From NCBI RefSeq assembly GCF_900115565.1, contig NZ_FOWW01000013.1, positions 1 through 64,000 of the forward strand: 64,000 bases of DNA, written 5' to 3'. Both the position numbers and the translations under genes were made by a program. The DNA is from Amycolatopsis arida. GTDB lineage: Bacteria; Actinomycetota; Actinomycetes; Mycobacteriales; Pseudonocardiaceae. The notes under the pieces are model-generated. The model ran no database searches and was not told the origin of the DNA. It worked only from the letters and a program-made list of their open reading frames with translations. Position 1 is the first letter of the stretch; the number at the start of each line of letters is the position of its first letter. Positions 16,700 to 23,781 of the stretch are shown in pieces.

Positions 16700-18292
16700 A
16701 TGAGACGTCCGAAGGCAGTCCTGTTCCTCGCGGTCGTGGTGGTGGCCGCGCTCGCCGGCGCCGTGCCGGGGGCCGCGAAGCCCGCCCCGGCTGGCCCGAT
16801 CGCGGTCACCGACCGGGGCCTGGTGCGGGGCGCGGTGGACGACGGGGTGCGCCGCTTCCAGGGCATCCCCTACGCCGCGGCACCCGTCGGTGAGCTGCGC
16901 TGGCGGTCACCGCGGCCGGCGCGGCCGTGGCCGGGGGTGTACGACGCGACCCGGCCGCGCAGCCAGTGCGCGCAGCCGGCCTCGCCCGTCGGCGGCGTGC
17001 CGAGCTACGTCGAGGACTGCCTCTACCTCAACGTCACCACACCGAAGCGGCCGCGCCGGCCGCTGCCGGTGATGGTGTGGCTGCACGGCGGCAGCAACGT
17101 CAGCGGTGCCGGGCACATTTACGACGCGGGGACGCTGGCGAGCCAGGGCGACGTGGTGGTGGTGACGGTCAACTACCGGCTCGGGGTGTTCGGCTGGCTG
17201 GCGCACCCGGCGTTCGAGTCCGGTGCCGACCGGGCCCGGCAGGCGGGCAACTACGGACTGCTGGACCAGCAGGCCGCCCTGCGCTGGGTGCGGCACAACG
17301 CCGTCTTCTTCGGCGGCGACCCGCGCAACGTGACGTTGTTCGGCGAGTCCGCGGGTGCGTTGGACAGCTGCGCGCACCTGGTGTCCCCGGCCGCGGCGGG
17401 CCTGTTCCACAAGGCGATCCCGCAGAGCTACAGCTGCACCGACCCGTTCCGCACGGAGGAGGCCGCCCAGGCCGAGGCGGCACGGTTCGCCACCGCGCTC
17501 GGCTGTGCTGGTGAACCAGGGGCCGCCGACTGTCTGCGGGACCTGCCCGCCCGCACGTTGGTCGACCGCTTCCAGTCGGCGGGGATGAGCGCGGTCCCGG
17601 TCGCCGGTGGCGACGATCTGCTGCCGCGGCAGCCCCGGGAGGCCATCGAGCGCGGCCAGATCCACCGGGTGCCCGTGATGCACGGCAACACCCTCGACGA
17701 GATGCGGCTGTTCATCCCGCTCCAGTTCCCGGAACCGATCTCGGCGGAGCAGTACGCGGCGGTCGTCCGGGAGGACTTCGGCGCGGCCGCGGAGGAGGTG
17801 CTCGCCCGCTACCCGGCGGAGGCGTATCCGTCCCCGCGGATCGCGCTGGCCACGGTGTACAGCGACAACGGAACGCCGTTGTCGACGTGCCAGCACCTGG
17901 ACGCCTATCGGGCGCTCGCCGCGGCCGGGGTGCCCGTGCACGCCTACCAGTTCGCCGACCGGACCGCGTCACCGCTGGTCGACGTGCCCGGTTACGAGGA
18001 GGGCGCCGAGCACGGCACCGAGCTGAACTACCTGTGGCCCAACTTGCTCGGCCCACTCGACGGGGCGCAGCGGCGGCTGTCGGACGCCATGGTCGGGTAC
18101 TGGACGTCGTTCGCGCACACCGGCACCCCGGCGGCGCCGGGCGCCCCCGACTGGCCACGGTTCCGCGACTCCGGCGACGTCCTCTCCCTGGACATCGGCT
18201 CCGGCGGGATTCGGCCGACCGACGTCGCGCGCCAGAGCCACTGCGCGTTCTGGGCGGACCTGAACCGAACCGAATCGTCCACTTTTGGTTGA
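16700..18292 (+). CDS. Secreted type-B carboxylesterase
   Basis: The 530-residue enzyme has a cleavable signal peptide (MRRPKAVLFLAVVVVAALAG) and the full carboxylesterase/cholinesterase fold. Landmarks are GVRRFQGIPYAAAPVGELRW, EDCLYLNV, the oxyanion-hole VMVWLHGGSNVSGAG, NYGLLDQQAALRWVRHNAVF and the nucleophile elbow VTLFGESAGA (Ser about 223). The catalytic acid is likely in HGNTLDEMRLF and the His in EHGTELNYLW. It hydrolyses ester or amide bonds outside the cell. The ATG follows GGGAGGCGGAG. The stop overlaps the TTG start of the Clp-N protein, an uncommon pairing. Confidence 0.93.
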   Translation: MRRPKAVLFLAVVVVAALAGAVPGAAKPAPAGPIAVTDRGLVRGAVDDGVRRFQGIPYAAAPVGELRWRSPRPARPWPGVYDATRPRSQCAQPASPVGGVPSYVEDCLYLNVTTPKRPRRPLPVMVWLHGGSNVSGAGHIYDAGTLASQGDVVVVTVNYRLGVFGWLAHPAFESGADRARQAGNYGLLDQQAALRWVRHNAVFFGGDPRNVTLFGESAGALDSCAHLVSPAAAGLFHKAIPQSYSCTDPFRTEEAAQAEAARFATALGCAGEPGAADCLRDLPARTLVDRFQSAGMSAVPVAGGDDLLPRQPREAIERGQIHRVPVMHGNTLDEMRLFIPLQFPEPISAEQYAAVVREDFGAAAEEVLARYPAEAYPSPRIALATVYSDNGTPLSTCQHLDAYRALAAAGVPVHAYQFADRTASPLVDVPGYEEGAEHGTELNYLWPNLLGPLDGAQRRLSDAMVGYWTSFAHTGTPAAPGAPDWPRFRDSGDVLSLDIGSGGIRPTDVARQSHCAFWADLNRTESSTFG

Positions 18293-18708
18293 CGGTGCGC
18301 GCCCGGAAGGCGGTGCTCGCCGCGCAGGAGGAGGCCCGCGCCGCCGGCAACGCCGAGATCGAGCCCGCGCACCTGGTGCTGGGGTTGCTCAGCGAGCCGG
18401 AGGCGCTGGGCGCGCGGGCGCTCGTCGCCCAGGGCGTGGACCTGGCGGCCGTGCGGTCGGCCGCCACCGCCGCGCTCCCACCCGCGGCGGGCGAGGTGCC
18501 GGGGCTGGTCCCGTACACCGCGCGGTCCCGCAAGGTGCTGGAGCTGACCTTCCGCGAGGCGTTGCGGCTCGGCCACGACTACGTCGGCACCGAGCACGTC
18601 CTGCTCGCGCTGCTGGAGTTCGAGAACGGCGACGGCGTGCTCGCCGGTCTCGGTGTCGACAAGTCGGCCGCGGAGGAGCACATCGCCGCCGCGCTCGCCA
18701 ACCGCTGA
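18289..18708 (+). CDS. Stand-alone Clp N-terminal domain protein
   Basis: This is a 139-residue protein made only of the double Clp-N repeat. The first repeat is VRARKAVLAAQEEARAAGNA with IEPAHLVLGLL; the second is TARSRKVLELTFREALRLGH with VGTEHVLLALLEF. No AAA module follows. Free Clp-N proteins (ClpS/ClpX-independent adaptors such as ClpC-like N-domains) are thought to bind substrates or protein-arginine phosphates, but the role here is unknown. TTG 18289 overlaps the esterase stop (TTGA); GTG 18295 is an alternative. Canonical members begin with a few more residues (MFERFT), so the extreme N-terminus may be trimmed. Confidence 0.75.
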   Translation: MTVRARKAVLAAQEEARAAGNAEIEPAHLVLGLLSEPEALGARALVAQGVDLAAVRSAATAALPPAAGEVPGLVPYTARSRKVLELTFREALRLGHDYVGTEHVLLALLEFENGDGVLAGLGVDKSAAEEHIAAALANR

Positions 18709-18718
18709 GCCAAAATCC

Positions 18719-18739
18719 GGGACACCTCCGGGTGGTCCC
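18719..18739. terminator. Weak hairpin after the Clp-N gene
   Basis: GGGACACC and GGTGGTCCC can pair with one mismatch around a TCCG loop, 11 bases after the stop. This is a plausible but modest terminator. Confidence 0.35.
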
Positions 18740-18777
18740 CGATGCGGCTGGGCCGTAGCCCGGGGATCGTGGAGGTC

Positions 18778-18969
18778 ATGAGTACGACGACGTTGAGCCG
18801 GCCGCGGGACGGCCGGATGATCGCCGGGGTGTGCGCCGGGCTGGCCGACCGGATGGGCTGGAAGCGGCGGAACGTCCGGCTGCTGTTCGTGGTGTCCTGC
18901 CTGCTGCCCGGCCCGCAGTTCCTGATCTACCTGGTGCTGTGGGTGGTCCTCCCGGACCGTGGTTACTGA
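18778..18969 (+). CDS. PspC-domain small membrane protein
   Basis: The 63-residue protein is a minimal PspC domain: LSRPRDGRMIAGVCAGLADR, then a transmembrane helix VRLLFVVSCLLPGPQFLIYL running to VLWVVLPDRGY. PspC proteins sense envelope stress or anchor Psp-type regulators to the membrane. ATG 18778 is preferred over 18742 because the conserved part begins there and GGAGGT precedes it. No PspA or toxin-antitoxin partner is adjacent. Confidence 0.88.
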   Translation: MSTTTLSRPRDGRMIAGVCAGLADRMGWKRRNVRLLFVVSCLLPGPQFLIYLVLWVVLPDRGY

Positions 18970-18997
18970 GTGGCCACGGTGGCCCGAAGGGGGAGCG

Positions 18998-19028
18998 GCC
19001 GGGTGCCCGTGGCGCGCGGGCACCCGGC
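18998..19028. terminator. Bidirectional terminator between PspC and LPMO genes
   Basis: Perfect 12-base arms (GCCGGGTGCCCG at 18998-19009, complement at 19017-19028) enclose a seven-base loop and are followed by GTTTCCC. It lies between convergent stops at 18969 and 19035. Confidence 0.8.
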
Positions 19029-19034
19029 GTTTCC

Positions 19035-19550
19035 CTAGCCGACCTGGAGGTCGACGCAGGCGTAGAACGCGTTGGGCGTGTCGGCGATGTTCCAGATGGC
19101 CAGCACCTTCTGCCGGCCGCTCACGCCGCCGAGGTTGACCTGGTGGGAGACGGTGGGCGGCGGTTGGGTGTTGCCGCCGCTGAACACCGCGATCCGCTGG
19201 TTGCCCAGGTAGTACTCGTAGTTGCTGGTGCGGTGCCGGGCGGTGAAGGTCCAGGTGAAGGTCACCGTCCTGCCGACCCGGGTGGCCCGCCAGCCCTTGT
19301 TGTCGTCGTCGAGCTCGGCGAACCGGGCGTTGCCGCCGCTACAGCTGCGCAGCCCCTTCGGCCCTTCGACGCTCTGTGGCTCCCACTTGATCTGGCCGCA
19401 GGACACCCATCCCTGGGCGCACTGGGCCTGCCGGCTCGGCGGGGAGGACACGTAGCCGTGCGCGTTGGCCACACCCGGCAGGGCGGTGGCGATCAGCGGA
19501 GCGATGCCCACCCCGACCGCCGCGGCGACCAGCTTGCGCTTTCCCTTCAT
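19035..19550 (-). CDS. Secreted AA10 lytic polysaccharide monooxygenase (chitin-active type)
   Basis: The 171-residue precursor has a signal peptide ending LPGVANA. The mature protein starts HGYVSSPPSRQAQCAQGW, whose N-terminal His is half of the copper histidine brace. The second brace His is in the FTARHRTSNYEYYLG segment. The WNIADTPNAFYACVDLQVG end is typical of AA10 enzymes, which oxidatively cleave crystalline chitin. There is no extra carbohydrate-binding module. AAGGAG lies before ATG 19550. A long leader (about 250 bases) and a promoter overlapped by a DasR-like palindrome indicate control by amino-sugar status. Confidence 0.92.
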   Translation of the reverse strand: MKGKRKLVAAAVGVGIAPLIATALPGVANAHGYVSSPPSRQAQCAQGWVSCGQIKWEPQSVEGPKGLRSCSGGNARFAELDDDNKGWRATRVGRTVTFTWTFTARHRTSNYEYYLGNQRIAVFSGGNTQPPPTVSHQVNLGGVSGRQKVLAIWNIADTPNAFYACVDLQVG

Positions 19551-19797
19551 GGCAACTCCTTGTGGGTACGTCCCGTTCCCACGTGGACGGCCAGGAGCCC
19601 ACCGCAGGGGGAGAACGGGAGGCGGAGGGCGGCGGCGACCCTTCCGGAACACGGACCACCGGCACCCGCCGCGAGTGCCGAACCTGACCGGCTCGGCCGG
19701 CGAAGGAGAACATCGTCGGGCATGACTCCCCCTTGCCGCACTCGAGTGGGCGAGCGAGGGGCGCTCGCCGCTTCGGCTGCGATTCCGGGTACCGATG

Positions 19798-19834
19798 TGG
19801 TCTAGACCATAATCCGATCGGGTGGAATCGTCAA
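19798..19834 (-). promoter_or_regulatory. LPMO promoter overlapped by a DasR-like (dre) operator
   Basis: On the reverse strand TTGACG (19829-19834) and TATGGT (19806-19811) are separated by exactly 17 bases, a near-ideal promoter. The palindrome TGGTCTAGACCA (19798-19809) covers the -10 and the start point. It matches the core of dre sites and chitinase-gene operators bound by the GntR repressor DasR in streptomycetes. Binding would block transcription until phosphorylated amino sugars release the repressor. The dasR gene itself is not in the window. Confidence 0.78.
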
Positions 19835-19964
19835 TCCAACGAAAGTTGGGGCGCGTGCCGGTCCGGGTCAGCGGATGTCTGACGCCTTTTGTCCTGAGTG
19901 GACTATCGGGCGATAGCGCCTCCTCCTCGCTGGCGCCCGGCGGGCTGCTGTGTCGCGAGCTCGC

Positions 19965-20360
19965 TCACGTCGCGGCGCCCGGTCCGGCCTCCACGTCGAC
20001 GTCCGCGGCGTGCAGGCGCTCGCCGCAGCGCGCGCAGCGCAGCTCGGCGTGGGTCAGCTCGCCGCAGGCGCGGTGCCGCAGCAGCACGGGCGGGCCGGCC
20101 TCGCCGGCGGTCCAGCGGTCGCCCCACGTGGTGATCGCCATCAGCACGTCGCACAGCTCGAGGCCCTTCCGGGTGAGGACGTACTCGTAGCGGGGCGGCC
20201 GGGTGGTGTAGGCCGTGCGCTCCAGCACGCCGTGCGCCACCAGCCAGCGGAGCCGCTCGGTGAGCACCTTCCGGGAGATGCCGAGATCGCGCTGGAGGTC
20301 GTCGAAGCGACGGATGCCGACCCAGACGTCGCGGTTGGCTGTCCCGAGCAGTCGCCACAG
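19965..20360 (-). pseudogene. HxlR-family regulator lacking its N-terminus
   Basis: The frame reads LWRLLGTANRDVWVGIRRFD, then LQRDLGISRKVLTERLRWLV and AYTTRPPRYEYVLTRKGLEL, the winged-helix core of HxlR regulators. A cysteine-rich tail follows (HRACGELTHAELRCARCGER). Normal HxlR proteins have about 25 further residues (Cys and the VGDRWT-like helix) before this point. Here a stop codon at 20361-20363 and unrelated lower-GC DNA replace them. Only an internal GTG at 20267 could initiate. The gene appears cut by the insertion of the 20.36-22.2 kb island. Confidence 0.72.
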
Positions 20361-20525
20361 TCATGATCAGTGGAACGTTCGCGATGTTCTGGTTCGCCTC
20401 CAAAACAGAGTCCAGTTCTGGGCCATAAAGGTCAGCTCCGCTTCCCTGGTCCGCAATAACTGCTGCCCAGGCAACCGGATTAGCGTGGATATGGTTCATT
20501 AGCTCCGCCGCGAGCTCAAACTCTC

Positions 20526-20827
20526 AGAACCGGCTACTACAACCCGAGTCCGGCCCGCTTCACTTAATGGACCCGACGAAGCAGGAGCCCAACCCCTACA
20601 CCTATGCCGACAATGATCCCATCAACAACAGCGACCCCACCGGAGCAAGCTTCTTCGAACAAGAGCCAAATAGGGACATATTTGCCACAACCACGTTCAC
20701 GGTCGCGGTCGCGGTCGCGGTCGCGGTAACAATTTTAGGGGCTGCGTTGCCGGGAGTGGGATGGGGCTTCGCTCTTGGTGGCCTCTCTGCTGCGGTAAGT
20801 GTAGCTGCCTGGCAGGAGGACGCTTAA
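20526..20827 (+). pseudogene. C-terminal tip of an Rhs/YD-repeat protein
   Basis: The segment RTGYYNPSPARFT ends in a stop. One base away the next frame continues MDPTKQEPNPYTYADNDPIN and NSDPTG, which together are the end of an Rhs core (RxxYYNPxxGRFxxxDP...NPYxYxxNNPxNxxDPxG). After the core, the variable tip is SFFEQEPNRDIFATTTFTVA followed by a Val/Ala/Gly-rich hydrophobic stretch and AAWQEDA. Rhs tips are polymorphic toxin modules; this one looks membrane-active or is only a stub. The bulk of the Rhs gene is absent and the join is frameshifted, so it cannot make a full toxin. Confidence 0.72.
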
Positions 20828-20828
20828 C

Positions 20829-21005
20829 TTGAGAACAAGACATCGGATATGGATGGTTGTTTGGTTCATGGCTTCGGCGGCCTGCTTTGCCTTGGCGGCC
20901 GTAGTTGAGAGCGAGGTGACCAGGCTGGTTCTCCTAGTGTCTGGCCCGGCTGCGGCGACCGTTGCCCTTCTCGTGTACAAGCGGAATATCGATTGGGATC
21001 CGTAG
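20829..21005 (+). CDS. Small two-helix membrane protein 1
   Basis: A TTG-initiated frame encodes 58 residues: a basic start (RTRHR), a helix MVVWFMASAACFALAAVV, a short charged turn VESEVTR, a second helix LVLLVSGPAAATVALLVY and the tail KRNIDWDP. AGGAGG inside the end of the Rhs tip, nine bases before TTG, supports translation. The start is one base after the Rhs stop. It is in the position of a cognate immunity protein; the function is inference. Confidence 0.5.
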   Translation: MRTRHRIWMVVWFMASAACFALAAVVESEVTRLVLLVSGPAAATVALLVYKRNIDWDP

Positions 21006-21159
21006 TGGATGGGACCGCCTGATTTGAAACGTTCAATTGAAATGCGTGCGATACTGGGCGGAGGAAGTCGATCAGAAGTTCGCACGCCGCGCTCAGCGCT
21101 GGAGCGTTCGGCACGGTGGGGGGCGGATTCCGTTTCCTGGGGTCTCTGAGGAAGTGTCG

Positions 21160-21375
21160 ATGCCCACCTCTCGGTCTCGTCGGGAGCGGCGCCGCCGCTG
21201 GCTCTACTGTGTCGCTTTGCCGTGCTATCTGCTCGCGCTGTCGCTGGCTCTCCTCTACGGGGAGCGAGTACGCTGGCTGGTCATCGCGCTCGGGCCGCTC
21301 GGTGCGTTGTTGCTCGTCGAGCTCGCCCGAGAGTTCGTGGGCGCCAGGAGGCGAGCGAAGAACGGTAGGGGGTGA
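21160..21375 (+). CDS. Small two-helix membrane protein 2
   Basis: The 71-residue protein has an Arg-rich N-terminus (PTSRSRRERRRR), helix WLYCVALPCYLLALSLALLY, turn GERVR, helix WLVIALGPLGALLLVELA and a basic tail. GAGGAAG precedes the ATG by five bases. The layout matches the neighbours at 20829, 21476 and 21805. An in-frame upstream ATG at 21037 would add 41 polar residues and seems less likely. Confidence 0.55.
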   Translation: MPTSRSRRERRRRWLYCVALPCYLLALSLALLYGERVRWLVIALGPLGALLLVELAREFVGARRRAKNGRG

Positions 21376-21475
21376 CCAGGTCCCTGGGACGGCACGAGCG
21401 CGAGTTCATGCCGACACCCCGGGTACTGCTGATCAGCGGAGTCATCCGGATACGGAGGGCCTGTCACGTGTCGAG

Positions 21476-21700
21476 GTGGTGAGAAGGTTGGCTGAGCGGA
21501 AGAAGAGATGGTACCGCGGTCCAGTCAATCGCTCGTTGCGCAGCAGGCTCTCGCTCCTGGTGGCTACCCTGCTTGCGCTCGGCGTGATGCTCGCTGGATC
21601 GCTAGGTGTGATGGCGACTCCTTTGGTGCTGATGGTGAGCGCAATTATCGTACTTTTGGGAATAACTCTGTCCGTCTATTTCGATAGGTTCGCGAAGTGA
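21476..21700 (+). CDS. Small two-helix membrane protein 3
   Basis: From GTG 21476 (or 21479) about 74 residues: basic ERKKRWYRGPVNRSLRSR, helix LSLLVATLLALGVMLAGSLG, then MATPLVLMVSAIIVLLGITL and the end SVYFDRFAK. The ribosome site is unclear, so the exact start is uncertain. It shows the same basic-helix-turn-helix plan as the other small proteins. A terminator-like hairpin follows at 21741. Confidence 0.5.
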   Translation: MVRRLAERKKRWYRGPVNRSLRSRLSLLVATLLALGVMLAGSLGVMATPLVLMVSAIIVLLGITLSVYFDRFAK

Positions 21701-21740
21701 GATCGGCGTGGTGGTGATGTTGGTGTCGGCATGGTTTTCA

Positions 21741-21778
21741 CCCTGACTCGGGCGCCGGTGCCACAGCCCGAGTCGGGG
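21741..21778. terminator. Hairpin between small membrane genes 3 and 4
   Basis: Arms CCCTGACTCGGGC (21741-21753) and GCCCGAGTCGGGG (21766-21778) pair over 13 positions with one G:U-type pair around a 12-base loop. Confidence 0.65.
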
Positions 21779-21804
21779 TCGCTTCAACCAAGGGAAGCCA
21801 CTGG

Positions 21805-22017
21805 ATGTCGAAACGAGCAATGGTTGGGTTGGGAGTACTGCACGCTGGTTTGCTGTTGGTTGCCCTGGCCGTGGCGGCGCTTCTTCGAGAGCGACTTCCG
21901 TGGTTGTTGAACTTCGTCGCCGTTTGGGGCACGTTTCTGGTCGGTCGGTATGAACTACGTCTATTTGGTGTATCGACGCGGGTCCGATCGGGACGAGTAG
22001 AGAGAGAAGTAGGGTAA
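21805..22017 (+). CDS. Small two-helix membrane protein 4
   Basis: The 70-residue protein starts MSKRAM, has helix VGLGVLHAGLLLVALAVAAL, turn LRERLP, helix WLLNFVAVWGTFLVGRYEL and a basic tail VSTRVRSGRVEREVG. GGGAAG lies before the ATG. It is the last of the series and is convergent with the O-methyltransferase at 22211. Its role is unknown; immunity to an Rhs-type toxin is one possibility. Confidence 0.55.
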   Translation: MSKRAMVGLGVLHAGLLLVALAVAALLRERLPWLLNFVAVWGTFLVGRYELRLFGVSTRVRSGRVEREVG

Positions 22018-22210
22018 CCACCGGGTGCCGCCGCCACCAAACCCGATGTGGGTCGTTGGTTCGATCGTCGTGAGGTGAGGCGAGCGCGACAGGTGATGCG
22101 AGTTGGTGGTGCGGGCATGCGCTCGTGCGCCACCCGACGCGGACGCTCCCATCCGACTTCACGACTCCAGCAGGCACCGGAGAAGGAGGTGACGAGGCCC
22201 GCGGGAGCCG

Positions 22211-23230
22211 CTAGGCCGGCACGGCCTCGACGACGCTCAGCGGGCACGCGGTCGGCGTCACGCCGGTGCAGCGCAGCCCGGCCGCGGACAGCAGCGCCGC
22301 GTACTCGGCCTCGGTGCGCTCCCGCCCGCCGAGCACGACGAGCAGCGTGAAGTCCATCGCCTTGCCCGGATGGTCCCCGTCGCCGGCGGGGAGCACCCGC
22401 TCCACCAGCAGCAGCCGGCCGCCGGGCGGCATCGCGGCCCGGCAGATGCGCAGGATGTCCACCGCCGCGTCGTCCGGCCAGTCGTGGACGATCGACTTGA
22501 GCAGGTAGACGTCGCCGCCCCCGGGCACCTCCCGGAAGAAGTCCCCGCCGGTGAACGTCAGCCGGTCCGCCACGCCCTCGGCCGCCGCGTGGGTGCGCGC
22601 CGCCTCGGCCAGGTGCGGGCGGTCGAGCACCACACCGGTGACCCCGGGGTGCCGCCGCAGCACCGCGCCGAGCAGGGTGCCGCTGCCCCCGCCCACGTCG
22701 ACCACGTGCCGTGCCCCACCGAGGTCGACCGCGTCCAGCAGCGCGGCCGTCTCCAGCCGGCTGGCGTCGGCCATCGCCGCGTGGAACAGCGTCGCCTGGT
22801 CCGGATGCTCCTGCAGGTACTCGAACAGCGGCGCCCCGTAGGTCCGCGGGAACGCCGGCTCCCCCGTTCGCAGGCTGTGCAGCGCGTCGGCGTAGACCGG
22901 CAGGAACAACCGCGCCGACAGCAGCGTCGCCTTCACCGAGTGCGGATGGTCACCGCGCAGCGGCCCGCCCTCCGTAGTCAGCGCGAACCGGCGCGGTGCC
23001 ACCTCGGTGAGCACCCCGCACCCGGCCAGCAGCCGCAGCAGGCGGTACAGCGCCCCCGGATGCGTCGCCGTCGCCGCGGCGAGGTCGTCGGCCGTACGGT
23101 CACCGTCGCCCAGCAGGTCTGCGACGTCGAGCTCCGCGGCCAGCTGGAGGGCCCGCGCCCGAACGAACCCGTCGTGCAGTTGCCCCAGCAACGCCACGCC
23201 AGCCGAACCCGCCACGCTCTCCGCCGTCAC
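22211..23230 (-). CDS. SAM-dependent O-methyltransferase (hydroxyneurosporene/DnrK type)
   Basis: The 339-residue enzyme has an N-terminal dimerisation winged helix (RALQLAAELDVADLLGDGDR, TADDLAAATATHPGALYRLL). A Rossmann methyltransferase domain follows, with the SAM motif HVVDVGGGSGTLLGAVLRRH near residue 175, VVLDRPHL and the DVYLLKSIVHDWPDDAA segment whose His is the usual general base. Its GTG overlaps the cupin stop (GTGA). It is the last gene of the long leftward biosynthetic operon and probably methylates a hydroxyl of the product or an intermediate. Methyl transfer to carbon with the radical SAM enzyme is an alternative. Confidence 0.9.
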   Translation of the reverse strand: MTAESVAGSAGVALLGQLHDGFVRARALQLAAELDVADLLGDGDRTADDLAAATATHPGALYRLLRLLAGCGVLTEVAPRRFALTTEGGPLRGDHPHSVKATLLSARLFLPVYADALHSLRTGEPAFPRTYGAPLFEYLQEHPDQATLFHAAMADASRLETAALLDAVDLGGARHVVDVGGGSGTLLGAVLRRHPGVTGVVLDRPHLAEAARTHAAAEGVADRLTFTGGDFFREVPGGGDVYLLKSIVHDWPDDAAVDILRICRAAMPPGGRLLLVERVLPAGDGDHPGKAMDFTLLVVLGGRERTEAEYAALLSAAGLRCTGVTPTACPLSVVEAVPA

Positions 23231-23760
23231 CTCCCGGCCCTCCCCGAGCCCGGGTGACCGGTGCCGCCAGGGCCGCCGGGACCCGCCATGCCCGGCGGCG
23301 GCGCGATGGTCATCCCGTACTCCGGGGCCAGCTCCACCGCCGCGCGCAGCCGCTCCGGTGTCATCGGCGGCGGCGCCGACCCCGGCTCGGCCGGCGTGCC
23401 GGCCCGGACGAAGTACTCGTCCATCCCGCCGGGAACGTAGGTGGTCACCGTCCGGCCCACCTCGTCGCCCACGTTGCGCACGGCGTGCACCGTGCCCCTG
23501 GGGATGAACACGACGTCGCCCGGCCCGGCCACGACCTCCCGGTCCCCGAGCTGGAACGCCAGCCGGCCGGCGAGCACGTGCACGGTCTCGTCCTCGTTGC
23601 CGTGGGCGTGCGGCGGCGGTCCCTCGCCGGGCGGCACGGTGATCTCCAGCATGCTGGTCGCGCCACCGCTGTCCCGGCCGGTCAGCTTCACGGTGTGCAG
23701 GCTGTCGCCGATCCACACCGCCGGGCCGTCGCCCGCCGGAAGGTGTCGAGGTTCGGTCAT
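23227..23760 (-). CDS. Cupin-domain protein
   Basis: The 177-residue protein has one double-stranded beta-helix. Motif 1 is PPPHAHGNEDETVHVLAGRL, with two His and a Glu as metal ligands, and motif 2 is GDVVFIPRGTVHAVRN with the remaining His. A Pro/Gly-rich tail follows. Such cupins act as dioxygenases, isomerases, epimerases or cyclases on small polar substrates. Its place between the decarboxylating KS and the methyltransferase suggests a late tailoring or cyclisation step. GAGGAG precedes the ATG at 23760, and a 21-base gap separates it from the KS0 gene. Confidence 0.85.
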   Translation of the reverse strand: MTEPRHLPAGDGPAVWIGDSLHTVKLTGRDSGGATSMLEITVPPGEGPPPHAHGNEDETVHVLAGRLAFQLGDREVVAGPGDVVFIPRGTVHAVRNVGDEVGRTVTTYVPGGMDEYFVRAGTPAEPGSAPPPMTPERLRAAVELAPEYGMTIAPPPGMAGPGGPGGTGHPGSGRAGR

Positions 23761-23781
23761 GACTCACTCCTCAGTAGGGAC

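Larger units (their letters stand above)
20361..22200. other. Lower-GC island carrying an Rhs tip and small membrane genes
   Basis: This stretch is visibly richer in A+T than the flanks, uses codons such as TTA, ATA, AAT and GTT that its neighbours avoid, and interrupts the HxlR gene at its left edge. It contains the Rhs tip at 20526 and four small membrane ORFs. No integrase, transposase or terminal repeats are visible. From 20361 to 20525 I see no supportable gene. The right edge, before the O-methyltransferase end at 22211, is not sharply defined. Confidence 0.6.

Noticed and set aside
20361-20499. Reverse-strand frame starting MNHIHANPVAWAAVIADQ as the N-terminus of the HxlR gene
   Set aside because: It is in a different frame from the HxlR core and does not resemble an HxlR N-terminus; I could not identify it as a gene.
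20361-22200. Island as an insertion sequence or prophage
   Set aside because: No transposase, integrase, inverted ends or target duplication could be seen.
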